Part shown: positions 8,601 through 15,378 of the stretch, one piece after another
How positions within the stretch are numbered: position 1 is the first letter of the stretch
How the letters are laid out: each line of letters begins with the position of its first letter
Assembly: GCA_900766655.1 (NCBI GenBank)
Contig: CAAFWE010000107.1
Span: 1-15,539, forward strand
Source: an uncultured Alistipes sp.
GTDB taxonomy: Bacteria; Bacteroidota; Bacteroidia; Bacteroidales; Rikenellaceae
DNA length: 15,539 bases
Reading direction: 5' to 3'
Made by a program: the position numbers and the translations under genes
The notes under the pieces: generated by a model
Databases searched by the model: none
What the model saw: only the letters and a program-made list of their open reading frames with translations
Told to the model about the DNA's origin: nothing

Positions 8601-10186
8601 GCCGAGCTGCTGAATTGAAGGGCAATATTACGGTCGATAGCTTGGCAACCACTATTGCCTACACACAGTGTAGATATAGCGCACCGAAGGCGACATTGAA
8701 GGTTGAAAACAACCGATTCATCGCTACCGATGTCCCTGTCTTCGACCAAGAGAAGGGAACGGGTACTCTCTCGTTGGATGTCTCTTTGGCGCACCTCTCG
8801 AATATCGAGTATGGCATAGATATTAAGGCCAATAAAATGAAGGTGCTCAATACCACCGATCGTGACAATCCGATGTTCTATGGACAAATCTACGCATCGG
8901 GTTCGGGTAGTGTGCGTGGCGATAGGGGTGGCGTAAAGATGGATTTTGTGGCACATAGCGACGATAATAGCAAGTTCTATATGCCTCTGACCGATAATAG
9001 CGAGATTCAGTCTGCCGACTTTGTGACCTTCGCATCGAAGAATAGTGTCGATACCACATCGTACCTTGTGCGCAAGAAGTTGATGTTCGAGAATCGTCGT
9101 CAGCGTCGTATGTCGAGCGGTGGTGCTATGGATATCACGATGGCACTAGATGTTCGTCCGAATGCTGAGGTGCAGCTGGTTATTGACCCTACTGTGGGCG
9201 ATATCATCAAGGGCTCGGGCGAGGGTATGCTTAATCTTCGTATCAATCCGCAAGCCGATATATTCGAGATGTATGGTGACTTGACCATCGAGAAGGGAAG
9301 TTACCTCTTCACGCTACAAAACATCGTGAACAAGTGGTTTGAGATTGAGCCAGGCTCGACAATTCAGTGGACGGGTAATCCGCTCGATGCAATGCTCAAC
9401 ATCGATGCGGTCTACAAGCTCAAAGCCTCGTTGCAGCCTCTGCTCGAGGGCTCACTCACCGAGAGCAACCGCTCGTCGCGAGCAGTGCCTGTGGAGTGCT
9501 TTATCCACCTTACCGACAGATTGACACAGCCAAATGTGACCTTCGATATCGTGGTGCCTAATGCCGATTCGGATGTGCAGAATATCATCGCCAGCGCATT
9601 GGCTACACCAGAGAGTAAGTCGCAGCAGTTCCTCTATCTGATTATCGCCAATAGCTTTATATCGGAGTCGACCAACTCGATGTCGTCGTCGATTGGAGCC
9701 TCGGCTACAGCCGCTACGGGCTTCGAGATGTTGTCGAATCAGTTCAGCAACTGGCTCTCGAGCGACGACTACAAGATTGTGCTTCGCTATCGTCCGCGTA
9801 CTTCGCAGATGAGTGATGAGGTCGACTTTGGCTTCTCGAAGGGATTGGTCAACAATCGACTCTTGATTGAGGTCGAGGGTAACTACATCGTCGATAAGAC
9901 ACAAGTGGTAAACGCCAACTCGAACTTCACGGGCGAGGCCTACCTAACTTGGCTGATTGACCGTGCTGGTACGCTTCGTCTGAAGGGATTCACCCATACA
10001 ATCGACCGATTCGACGAAAACCAAGGTCTGCAAGAGACGGGTATCGGTATCTACTTTAAGGAGGATTTCGATAATGCGAAAGATTTGCGTATGCGTCTCA
10101 AGAATCGCTTCAAACGAGATAATCTTGGCGTGAACGATAAGGACGATACGGTCAAAACAACAAAGACAAAGAGACAAACTAAATAA
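5651..10186 (+). CDS. tamB: TamB-like (DUF490) AsmA-superfamily envelope protein
   Basis: TamB-family proteins are anchored in the inner membrane and form a long lipid-binding beta-taco that reaches the outer membrane; they are implicated in outer-membrane assembly and in phospholipid transport. Here a signal anchor (about 8-31, after MRKVIKILLK) is followed by the usual Bacteroidota opening (VRVGRI..FNRVSVRDFYVEDLDGDTLLY, 55-85). Then comes a very long periplasmic region of repeating beta-strands, and the conserved C-terminal TamB domain (about 1190-1470; for example GDLTIEKGSYLFTLQNI, then IIASALATPE and GIGIYFKEDFDN), ending in a Lys/Thr-rich tail. The 1511 residues are typical for the phylum. 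The start is GTG at 5651: an in-frame TAA lies at 5624-5626 and no ATG occurs between, while a later start would shorten the basic N-terminus. It leads the operon with exbB 19 bases downstream. No TamA/BamA-like partner is in the window. Confidence 0.92.
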   Translation: MRKVIKILLKVLSAIAILLIIFSALPAVLLSIPAVQNAVIDRAAIFSSEYLGSTVRVGRITLGGFNRVSVRDFYVEDLDGDTLLYVNRADATIGPLSSLFNKNLVLTDGVVSGGLFVLRDTKRGEVNVKEITDKLTNPKRKGKRNFKVNLTEVRGSDITYRMYLDQDKDYGDGIDYSNMCISDISVVLRDFEVNRGVVSSDVVALSFKEKTGFEVEDFSGHFYVNFGKLGFENIKIRTARSQINIDSVLLDGENWPEYKDFINNVPIICSVSDCTLSSHDVGYFASAIWRWNTTLYDLTASMNGTVADFKGRLDNARLEQGGLLRGSVNIRGLVDVDRTRFNIKVDKLKASTEEITTLLHNIANISVGGAAADYLGRVEAVDASGEFRGTVHDFKAKVKSKLSSGGEVALECSMFNPTKGRKELTASLSGASVDLERILAKEIFGKATLTANVNAEFGDNSTPRISGGCHIESIGLNGYDFSDVNVVADIENNCVVGSVGASDKALVMGGQAVVDWSDRSAPLYDAMLSIEHADLHAMNINRRDSLSVLSGEVGLSARGKSLDDMNGEIRIAGAKYETVGRGCEADLVELTLESNEDARTLSLVSDFADVAFESRTAYKDVIYYLKNLLMQYVPMLYDEADRRNIDNRVAEIGDKVAILSVKTKDIDPLLGCITEGLEMAEGSSVAMLISPADNRFKLQASSTYLMHRNYLVTNIDVKAGNAGDSLAVALTAEDLYAGMFHLSGVGMNAGVKDNAINVNAIFADSLQDLTGEVAAKALVSRKGGRRNLLINLNPSSVTSGDASWHITTDGIEMDSSRLDIRRFMVRSNTQELYVNGVASRNAKDSLHMTLRNFSLAPFTQITSSVGYIVDGRTNGYATIHSALREPRIDAKIDMDSIDINGISIPGLQLLSKWDFGSSRASLDISTRKNKRSIIQGYYAPSRARYYARMRTPRVDVSLLDPLLGGVITDTKGWADVDVSISGEGRAAELKGNITVDSLATTIAYTQCRYSAPKATLKVENNRFIATDVPVFDQEKGTGTLSLDVSLAHLSNIEYGIDIKANKMKVLNTTDRDNPMFYGQIYASGSGSVRGDRGGVKMDFVAHSDDNSKFYMPLTDNSEIQSADFVTFASKNSVDTTSYLVRKKLMFENRRQRRMSSGGAMDITMALDVRPNAEVQLVIDPTVGDIIKGSGEGMLNLRINPQADIFEMYGDLTIEKGSYLFTLQNIVNKWFEIEPGSTIQWTGNPLDAMLNIDAVYKLKASLQPLLEGSLTESNRSSRAVPVECFIHLTDRLTQPNVTFDIVVPNADSDVQNIIASALATPESKSQQFLYLIIANSFISESTNSMSSSIGASATAATGFEMLSNQFSNWLSSDDYKIVLRYRPRTSQMSDEVDFGFSKGLVNNRLLIEVEGNYIVDKTQVVNANSNFTGEAYLTWLIDRAGTLRLKGFTHTIDRFDENQGLQETGIGIYFKEDFDNAKDLRMRLKNRFKRDNLGVNDKDDTVKTTKTKRQTK

Positions 10187-10205
10187 ATTTTAAACACAAA
10201 CTATT

Positions 10206-10889
10206 ATGATTAAGTTTTTGCAGGCCACAGATGAGGTGGCAAAGGAAGTAGCCAATGTTGCAGAGCAAATGTCCCTCTGGGAGTTGTTCAATGCAGGTGG
10301 ATGGTTGATGTGGGTGTTGCTCGCATTGGGCGGCGTGACAATATTCATCTTCGTGGAGCGTTTTGTAGCTATTCAGCGTGCTACACGCCTCGATATGAAC
10401 TTTATGAATCGCATTCGCCAGTATGTAATGGAGGGCAATGTCAAGGAGGCTATCGCCTTCTGTAAGCATGTCGATACCCCTATCGCTCGTATGATTGAGA
10501 AGGGCCTCGAGCGTCTTGGTCGCCCAATGAGCGATGTGCAGAATGCTATCGAGAATGTGGCTAACCTCGAGGTGTCGAAGTTGGAGAATGGTCTTCCGTT
10601 CTTGGCTACCGTTGCGGGTGGTGCTCCAATGATTGGTTTCTTGGGTACTGTGCTCGGTATGGTGCGCACCTTTATGGATATGTCGAACGCTGGTGGTACT
10701 GTCGATATGGCGTTGCTCTCGGGTGGTATGTATGTAGCAATGGTGACAACCGTAGGTGGTCTCATCGTAGGTATCCCAGCATACTTCGGCTACAACTACT
10801 TGGTAGCTCGCATCGAGAAGCTCGTCTTCCGTATGGAGGCCAACTCGATTGCCTTTATGGATATCTTGAATCAACCAGCTCAAAAATAG
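10206..10889 (+). CDS. exbB: ExbB/TolQ/MotA-family proton channel subunit
   Basis: ExbB forms the pentameric inner-membrane proton channel that, with ExbD, turns proton motive force into motion of TonB. The 227-residue protein has three membrane segments (about 32-52, 129-155, 171-195) with a cytoplasmic loop between the first two. The family core is clear: GGAPMIGFLGTVLGMVRTF (138-156), with the channel threonine T148, and YVAMVTTVGGLIVGIPAY (176-193), with T181/T182 in the third segment. The ATG at 10206 is preceded by an A-rich leader and no promoter. It follows tamB by 19 bases and precedes exbD by 8 bases, so all three are probably on one transcript. Annotation as TolQ is possible, but the tonB-like gene downstream favours ExbB. 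Confidence 0.93.
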   Translation: MIKFLQATDEVAKEVANVAEQMSLWELFNAGGWLMWVLLALGGVTIFIFVERFVAIQRATRLDMNFMNRIRQYVMEGNVKEAIAFCKHVDTPIARMIEKGLERLGRPMSDVQNAIENVANLEVSKLENGLPFLATVAGGAPMIGFLGTVLGMVRTFMDMSNAGGTVDMALLSGGMYVAMVTTVGGLIVGIPAYFGYNYLVARIEKLVFRMEANSIAFMDILNQPAQK

Positions 10890-10897
10890 TTTGAATT

Positions 10898-11302
10898 ATG
10901 GCAATTAAGAGAGGCTCAAAGGTCGACAAGTCATACTCTGCTTCGGCAATGACCGACCTTATGTTCCTGCTGTTGATATTTATGCTCATCGCCACAACCC
11001 TCATCAACCCTAATGCGTTGAAGTTGGAGTTGCCGCGAAGCTCAAATCAACTCAAGGATAAGGCTATTACCACCGTCTCGATCAAGCAGGCGGGTTCGAA
11101 CTATGTCTACTATGTCGAGCTCGACAAGGTGGAGGGTATCGGTGGTGTTGAGCGTGCTTTGAAGGCTCGTCTCGATGGTCAGGACAAACCTACCGTATCG
11201 TTGCACTGCGACAAGAAGGTTGCTGTAGACGAGGTTGTCAAGGTGATGAATATAGCCAAGGATAACGGATATAGATTGATACTTGCTACCCAAGCAAAAT
11301 AA
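10898..11302 (+). CDS. exbD: ExbD/TolR-family biopolymer transport protein
   Basis: ExbD is the single-span partner inside the ExbB pentamer and carries the proton-accepting aspartate. The 134-residue protein has a short basic cytoplasmic tail (MAIKRGSKVDKS), one membrane helix at about 19-38, and a periplasmic alpha/beta domain with the usual end pattern (KVMNIAKDNGYRLILATQ). The essential aspartate is D20 in SAMTDLMFLLLIFML, equivalent to D25 of E. coli ExbD. It starts 8 bases after exbB. Only one exbD is present, whereas many Bacteroidota TonB clusters encode two in a row. Confidence 0.93.
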   Translation: MAIKRGSKVDKSYSASAMTDLMFLLLIFMLIATTLINPNALKLELPRSSNQLKDKAITTVSIKQAGSNYVYYVELDKVEGIGGVERALKARLDGQDKPTVSLHCDKKVAVDEVVKVMNIAKDNGYRLILATQAK

Positions 11303-11308
11303 AAGCGA

Positions 11309-11337
11309 ATGGCTCGAGACAAATAGTCGATAGCCAT
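11309..11337 (+). other. Imperfect hairpin between exbD and tonB, overlapping a five-codon frame
   Basis: ATGGCT (11309-11314) pairs with AGCCAT (11332-11337); inside, CGA (11315-11317) pairs with TCG (11327-11329) across a two-base bulge, leaving a 9-base loop. There is no U-run after it, so it is not a standard terminator. The left arm is also the start of a minimal open frame, ATG GCT CGA GAC AAA TAG (11309-11326). It lies 8 bases before the tonB ATG and could tune tonB translation or mRNA processing; no known RNA family is recognised. Confidence 0.35.
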
Positions 11338-11344
11338 AGAAACT

Positions 11345-12022
11345 ATGAGTTCTAAACATTATGCTTACATATTCTCGGCACTCTATGTGTTGACTCTTGT
11401 GTTGGCTTTTCTCTATGTCGAGATTTCGTATCGACCAGCAGAGAAGCCCCAGAGCGACATCATATATATCGAGATGGTGAAGCCCGATCCACCCAAGCCG
11501 AAACCCAAGCCTGCACCCGTTCCTAAAGTGAAGGAGGCTCCTCGTCACGAGAACCTCTCCACACGCGACAATACGCAGCAGGTAGAGGGCAAGGCCGAGG
11601 AGACTCGAACAGTCAACAAGCGAGCTCTGTTCCAGATGCCAAAGGATGGTGTCGACAAGGAGGCCAATGCAGGCAACGATAGAGCAAAGCAGGATACGGT
11701 GACCAAAGCTTCGGGTAAGGGTGGCGGCTTGAATCCGCTTGGCAATGCCGAGCTCGATGAGGGATTGCTTGGACGCGGTCTTGTGGGCGAGTTACCTCGA
11801 CCTATCTACCCTCCTGGCAACGAGTCGGGCAAAGTCGTTGTGAAGGTGGCCGTCAACCAAAAAGGCGTGGTGACCGATGCTCAGTTCGAGCCGAAGGGCT
11901 CGACTACGCAGAGCAAAGTGCTTGTGGATGCAGCAATCAAAGCTGCACGCAAGGCTCGTTTTACCGAGGCGCAAGCATTTACGCAAGGCGGAAGAATTAC
12001 CTATGTATTCAAGGTCAAGTAG
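11345..12022 (+). CDS. tonB: TonB-like energy transducer
   Basis: TonB proteins span the periplasm from an ExbBD-bound inner-membrane anchor and contact outer-membrane partners. The 225-residue protein has one N-terminal membrane segment (about 8-26), a short Pro/Lys-rich rod (KPDPPKPKPKPAPVPK, 46-61), a low-complexity charged and glycine-rich linker (62-148), and a C-terminal TonB fold (about 150-225) with RPIYPPGNESGKVVVKVAVN, DAAIKAARKARF and a final strand RITYVFKVK. It follows exbD by 42 bases and its stop is one base from the next gene. The membrane helix has no internal histidine (only H5, at its cytoplasmic edge), unlike E. coli TonB with H20. The rod is short, and the C-terminal domain is of a divergent Bacteroidota type, so the outer-membrane partner cannot be inferred from sequence. 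Confidence 0.85.
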   Translation: MSSKHYAYIFSALYVLTLVLAFLYVEISYRPAEKPQSDIIYIEMVKPDPPKPKPKPAPVPKVKEAPRHENLSTRDNTQQVEGKAEETRTVNKRALFQMPKDGVDKEANAGNDRAKQDTVTKASGKGGGLNPLGNAELDEGLLGRGLVGELPRPIYPPGNESGKVVVKVAVNQKGVVTDAQFEPKGSTTQSKVLVDAAIKAARKARFTEAQAFTQGGRITYVFKVK

Positions 12023-12023
12023 T

Positions 12024-12413
12024 ATGAAGCCACTGCTGATGTTGCTTTGTGTGGTAGCTCCATTTCTGCTACACGCCGAGGAAAAGGTGCACTACGATGG
12101 TGCTCACATACGCCTCGAGCAGAGCCAGTGCGACTTTGGCGAGATTGACCGCAAGGGCGACAACAAGGTGCTGACATTCCGCTATGTGAACGATGGCTCG
12201 GAGCCATTGGTGTTGCTTGCAGCCATCACCACCTGCCCTTGTCTGCGTGCCGAGTTCTCGCGCAAACCTGTGGCTGTGGGTCAGAGTGGCGAGATTCGTA
12301 TCGTGGTCGAATCGAAGCGTGCCGAGCAAGGCATCTTTCGTCGTGTGGTGCAATTGCGCTCCAATTCGGTTGGCGGCACAGAGATTATTACCATCGAAGG
12401 TAATGTGAAATAG
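12024..12413 (+). CDS. Small exported DUF1573 protein
   Basis: This 129-residue protein has a signal peptide (MKPLLMLLCVVAPFLLHA|EE, cleavage after about residue 18) and a single DUF1573 immunoglobulin-like beta-sandwich. The family pattern is recognisable: CDFGEIDRKGDN (36-47), FRYVNDGSEPL (52-62), the CxC motif TTCPCL (69-74), then GQSGEIRIVVESK (86-98) and a last strand IITIEGNV. The function of the family is unknown; members are periplasmic or surface proteins common in Bacteroidota. The ATG at 12024 is chosen because it opens the signal peptide and lies one base after the tonB stop (TAG T ATG), which implies translational coupling; the same frame is open further upstream, but only as a shadow of tonB. 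Whether it acts with TonB/TamB or is a passenger is not known. Confidence 0.85.
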   Translation: MKPLLMLLCVVAPFLLHAEEKVHYDGAHIRLEQSQCDFGEIDRKGDNKVLTFRYVNDGSEPLVLLAAITTCPCLRAEFSRKPVAVGQSGEIRIVVESKRAEQGIFRRVVQLRSNSVGGTEIITIEGNVK

Positions 12414-12446
12414 CAAGATACTTAAAATGAAATAAACCCTAAAACT

Positions 12447-14297
12447 ATGAGTAGAGTAATTCGATTTTCGGGCGACTCGGGCGATGGTATGCAGATGGTA
12501 GGTAATCTCTTTTCGGAGAGTGCCGCATTTGCTGGCTATGGTGTATTCACCTTCCCCGACTACCCTGCCGAGGTACGCGCACCACAAGGTACGGTGGCGG
12601 GTGTTTCGGGCTTTCAGGTGCACTTCTCCTCGCAGGCTGTGGCTCACGAGGGCGATAAGTGCGATATTTTGGTGGCGATGAACCCTGCGGCTCTTGTTGC
12701 ACATCGCAAGTATGCCAAGTCGACAGCTATGTTGTTGCTCGATAGTGACAACTACACAAAGGAGAGCGTTGCCAAGGTGGACTACGATATCGAGACCATC
12801 GACAGCGAACTGCATCTCGAGGAGTGCACTATTGTCGAGGCTCCTATTACGCAGATGACTCTCAATGCAGTGGCCGATAGTGGTCTCGATCGCAAGGCTG
12901 CGCTCAAGTGTCGCAATATGGTGGTCTTGGGCATTACGCTCGGTATGTACGACATACCTACCAACTATGCGGCCAAGTTCATCGAGAAGAAGTTCGGCAA
13001 GAAGAATCCTCTTGTCAGCAAGGCCAATATCGCAGCTCTCGAGGCGGGCGAGAATTATGCCAAGAATACCCATCTTGTGGGTGAGATTGAGCACTCGAGT
13101 GCAAAGGCTCTTGAATCGGGCATCTATCGTTCTGTAAATGGCAATCAGGCGGTTGCGTGGGGCTTTATTGCTGCGGCAGAGAAGTGTGGACGACCACTAT
13201 TCTGTGGCTCCTACCCTATTACCCCAGCTACGGGCATCTTGGAGGAGCTGGCCAAGCACAAGGCATTGGGCGTTAAGACCGTTCAGGCCGAGGATGAGAT
13301 TGCTGGTATCTGCACCGCTATTGGTGCTTCGTTTGGTGGCGCATTGGCGGTAACTACCACCTCGGGCCCAGGCTTGGCTCTCAAGAGCGAGGCTCTCGGA
13401 TTGGCTGTTATGGCGCAGATTCCGCTCGTTGTTGTCGATGTTCAGCGTGGTGGCCCTTCTACTGGTTTGCCAACCAAAAGCGAGCAGGCCGATCTCTTGC
13501 AGGCTATGTACGGTCGCAATGGCGATAGTCCACTCGTTGTATTGGCTGCACACTCCCCTGCCGACTGCTTTGATAAGGCCTACTTGGCTGCCAAGATTGC
13601 CTTGGAGCGAATGATGCCAGTGGTGCTTTTGACCGATGCAAACCTTGCTAATGGCACCGAGCCTTGGAAGATTAAGCGTGTGGCCGAGTTGCAGGATATC
13701 AACCCTCCAATCGTCACTCGAGCAGAGTTGGCTGATAAGGCGGAGTGCTTCAACGAGCGTGGCTTGTTCAATCCATACTCGGCAAACGAGAATCTTGCAC
13801 GCTATTGGGCAATCCCAGGTGTAGAGGGGTTGGAACATCGAGTAGGAGGATTAGAGAAGCATCCTATCTCGGGCGCAATTTCCTATTCACCAGAGGATCA
13901 CGCAGCTATGGGCGCACTTCGTGCAGAACGAGTGGAGCGTGTGGCTGAGCTTGCACCTGCTGTATTGCACGAAGGTGTCGACGAGGGCAAATTACTCGTC
14001 TTGGCTTGGGGCAGCAATGCTGGCAAGGTGCGTGAGACAGTGGCAGACCTCTGCGGTGAGGGCGCATCCATTGCCTACGCAACAATCGATATGATAAACC
14101 CACTTCAGCCTGGCTTGCAGCAACTGATGGCTAAATACGACAAGGTCTTGGTCTGCGAGAGCAATAGCGGACAGCTTGCGTCGCACTTGCGCTCAACTAT
14201 TTCGCACCCTAATATCTGCTCGTTGGCAAGTATGGAGGCCAAGCCTTTTGTTATTGATGAGTTGAAGGCGGAAATTTGTAATATTATAAATAAGTAA
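12447..14297 (+). CDS. korA: 2-oxoacid:ferredoxin oxidoreductase, alpha subunit (gamma-alpha fusion)
   Basis: With KorB this enzyme carries out CoA-dependent oxidative decarboxylation of a 2-oxoacid, probably 2-oxoglutarate to succinyl-CoA, reducing ferredoxin; the reverse direction is possible in anaerobes. The 616-residue protein has an N-terminal gamma domain (about 1-200; FSGDSGDGMQMVGNL) fused to the alpha pyrimidine-binding domain (about 231-430) with SYPITPATGILEELA (255-269), TSGPGLALKSEALGLA (305-320) and GGPSTGLPTKSEQADL (335-350). A C-terminal transketolase-like domain (about 515-595) with WGSNAGKVRE and DMINPLQP follows. This is the normal two-subunit layout without a separate ferredoxin-like delta subunit. 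It starts 33 bases after the DUF1573 gene with no promoter that I can see, and korB follows 5 bases after its stop. Other branched or aromatic 2-oxoacids cannot be excluded as substrate. Confidence 0.93.
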   Translation: MSRVIRFSGDSGDGMQMVGNLFSESAAFAGYGVFTFPDYPAEVRAPQGTVAGVSGFQVHFSSQAVAHEGDKCDILVAMNPAALVAHRKYAKSTAMLLLDSDNYTKESVAKVDYDIETIDSELHLEECTIVEAPITQMTLNAVADSGLDRKAALKCRNMVVLGITLGMYDIPTNYAAKFIEKKFGKKNPLVSKANIAALEAGENYAKNTHLVGEIEHSSAKALESGIYRSVNGNQAVAWGFIAAAEKCGRPLFCGSYPITPATGILEELAKHKALGVKTVQAEDEIAGICTAIGASFGGALAVTTTSGPGLALKSEALGLAVMAQIPLVVVDVQRGGPSTGLPTKSEQADLLQAMYGRNGDSPLVVLAAHSPADCFDKAYLAAKIALERMMPVVLLTDANLANGTEPWKIKRVAELQDINPPIVTRAELADKAECFNERGLFNPYSANENLARYWAIPGVEGLEHRVGGLEKHPISGAISYSPEDHAAMGALRAERVERVAELAPAVLHEGVDEGKLLVLAWGSNAGKVRETVADLCGEGASIAYATIDMINPLQPGLQQLMAKYDKVLVCESNSGQLASHLRSTISHPNICSLASMEAKPFVIDELKAEICNIINK

Positions 14298-14302
14298 CAG
14301 AG

Positions 14303-15331
14303 ATGGCAACAAAAGAATACACTCCAAACGATTTTCGTAATGGCAATCCAGTGAAATGGTGTGCTGGTTGTGGCGATCACGCCATCTTTAACTCTGTACT
14401 TAAGGCGTTGTGTGAGGTCTCCGAACGATTGGATATTCCACGCGAGAATTTCGCCTTCGTATCGGGTATCGGTTGCTCGTCGCGCTTTGTCTACTATATG
14501 AATACCTATGGCTTCCACTCCATTCACGGACGCGCTGCAGCCATCTCTACGGGCCTCAAAACTGCTCGTCCCGACCTCTCGGTGTGGGTGTGCTCGGGCG
14601 ATGGTGACTCGTTGGCAATCGGTGGCAACCACTTTATTCACGCTTGTCGTCGTAATATCGATTTGAACCTTATCCTCTTCAACAACGAGATTTATGGCTT
14701 GACCAAAGGTCAATACTCCCCTACTTCGAAATTGGGTAAGGTGACTAAGACTTCGCCTTTCGGAACTATCGAGGAACCATTCTCGCCAGCGGTGTTGGCT
14801 ATCGGTGCAAAGGCTTCGTTTGTGGCTCGTACCATCGATATGGAACTCGATCTTACGAAGGATTTGCTCGTGGCGGGTGCTTGTCACAAAGGTATGGCTG
14901 TTACCGAGGCGTTGGTCAACTGCGTTATTTTCAATAATAAAACACACGCCGACTATGCCGAGTCGAAGGCTATACGCGAGGAGCGTACCATCCGTCTTGT
15001 TCACGGCGAGAAGATGCTCTTTGGCGCAAACAAGGAGAAGGGATTGGTGCTCGATGGCTTGAAACTGAAGGTGGTGACTGTTGGCGAGGATGGCTACACT
15101 CTCGATGATGTGCTTACACACGATGCACACACCGAGGATACGGGCTTGCACACAATGCTCGCCTCGATGCGCTACCCAGAGTTCCCCGTTGCTGTGGGCA
15201 TCATCCGCGATGTTCAGCGACCAACCTACGATAGCGAGGTTGCACGCCAGATCGAGGAGCAGCAGAGCGTGAAGCCAAATATGAAGGCCGACGATCTGTT
15301 CTTCGGTGGCGAAACCTGGAAAGTTGAGTAG
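14303..15331 (+). CDS. korB: 2-oxoacid:ferredoxin oxidoreductase, beta subunit
   Basis: The beta subunit holds thiamine diphosphate and the iron-sulfur cluster of the KorAB enzyme. The 342-residue sequence shows C20 and C23 (WCAGCGDH), C58 (GIGCSSR) and C207 (ALVNCVIFNN), the four positions expected to bind a [4Fe-4S] cluster. The thiamine diphosphate/Mg site is GDGDS (99-103) plus NNEIYG (127-132), followed by LTKGQYSPTS (133-142), typical of the 2-oxoacid (KorB) branch rather than pyruvate-specific enzymes. Five bases separate it from korA, so the two are certainly co-transcribed and made in equal amounts. The gene contains no TTA, CTA or TCA codon in phase, leaving the complementary strand open along its whole length. 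Confidence 0.94.
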   Translation: MATKEYTPNDFRNGNPVKWCAGCGDHAIFNSVLKALCEVSERLDIPRENFAFVSGIGCSSRFVYYMNTYGFHSIHGRAAAISTGLKTARPDLSVWVCSGDGDSLAIGGNHFIHACRRNIDLNLILFNNEIYGLTKGQYSPTSKLGKVTKTSPFGTIEEPFSPAVLAIGAKASFVARTIDMELDLTKDLLVAGACHKGMAVTEALVNCVIFNNKTHADYAESKAIREERTIRLVHGEKMLFGANKEKGLVLDGLKLKVVTVGEDGYTLDDVLTHDAHTEDTGLHTMLASMRYPEFPVAVGIIRDVQRPTYDSEVARQIEEQQSVKPNMKADDLFFGGETWKVE

Positions 15332-15338
15332 CATTCCA

Positions 15339-15366
15339 AATTAAGAGTTGAGAATTTAGAATTTCT
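15339..15366 (+). repeat. Degenerate heptamer tandem repeat before the S1-domain gene
   Basis: Four consecutive 7-base units, AATTAAG, AGTTGAG, AATTTAG and AATTTCT, fill most of the 47-base gap between korB and the next gene. Adjacent identical copies of AGAATTT are at 15351-15357 and 15358-15364. No inverted repeat with a U-tail is seen, so it is not an obvious terminator. Low-complexity AT repeats of this kind occur between genes in Bacteroidales (from memory). Confidence 0.45.
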
Positions 15367-15378
15367 TTAGGATAATAG

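Noticed and set aside
11877..12413. Longer 178-residue version of the DUF1573 protein
   Set aside because: The extension overlaps tonB in another frame and would bury the signal peptide; the ATG at 12024 gives a proper secreted protein.
12414..12446. Separate promoter for korAB
   Set aside because: No TTTG or TAnnTTTG is present in the 33-base gap or just upstream; a promoter inside the preceding genes cannot be excluded.
12069..13094. 341-codon minus-strand open frame as a gene
   Set aside because: It is codon-aligned antisense to both the DUF1573 gene and korA (which share a frame), with no domain or promoter; the sense products are well supported.
14105..15334. 409-codon minus-strand open frame as a gene
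   Set aside because: It is exactly codon-aligned antisense to korB, has no recognisable domain, and is explained by absence of TTA, CTA and TCA codons in korB.
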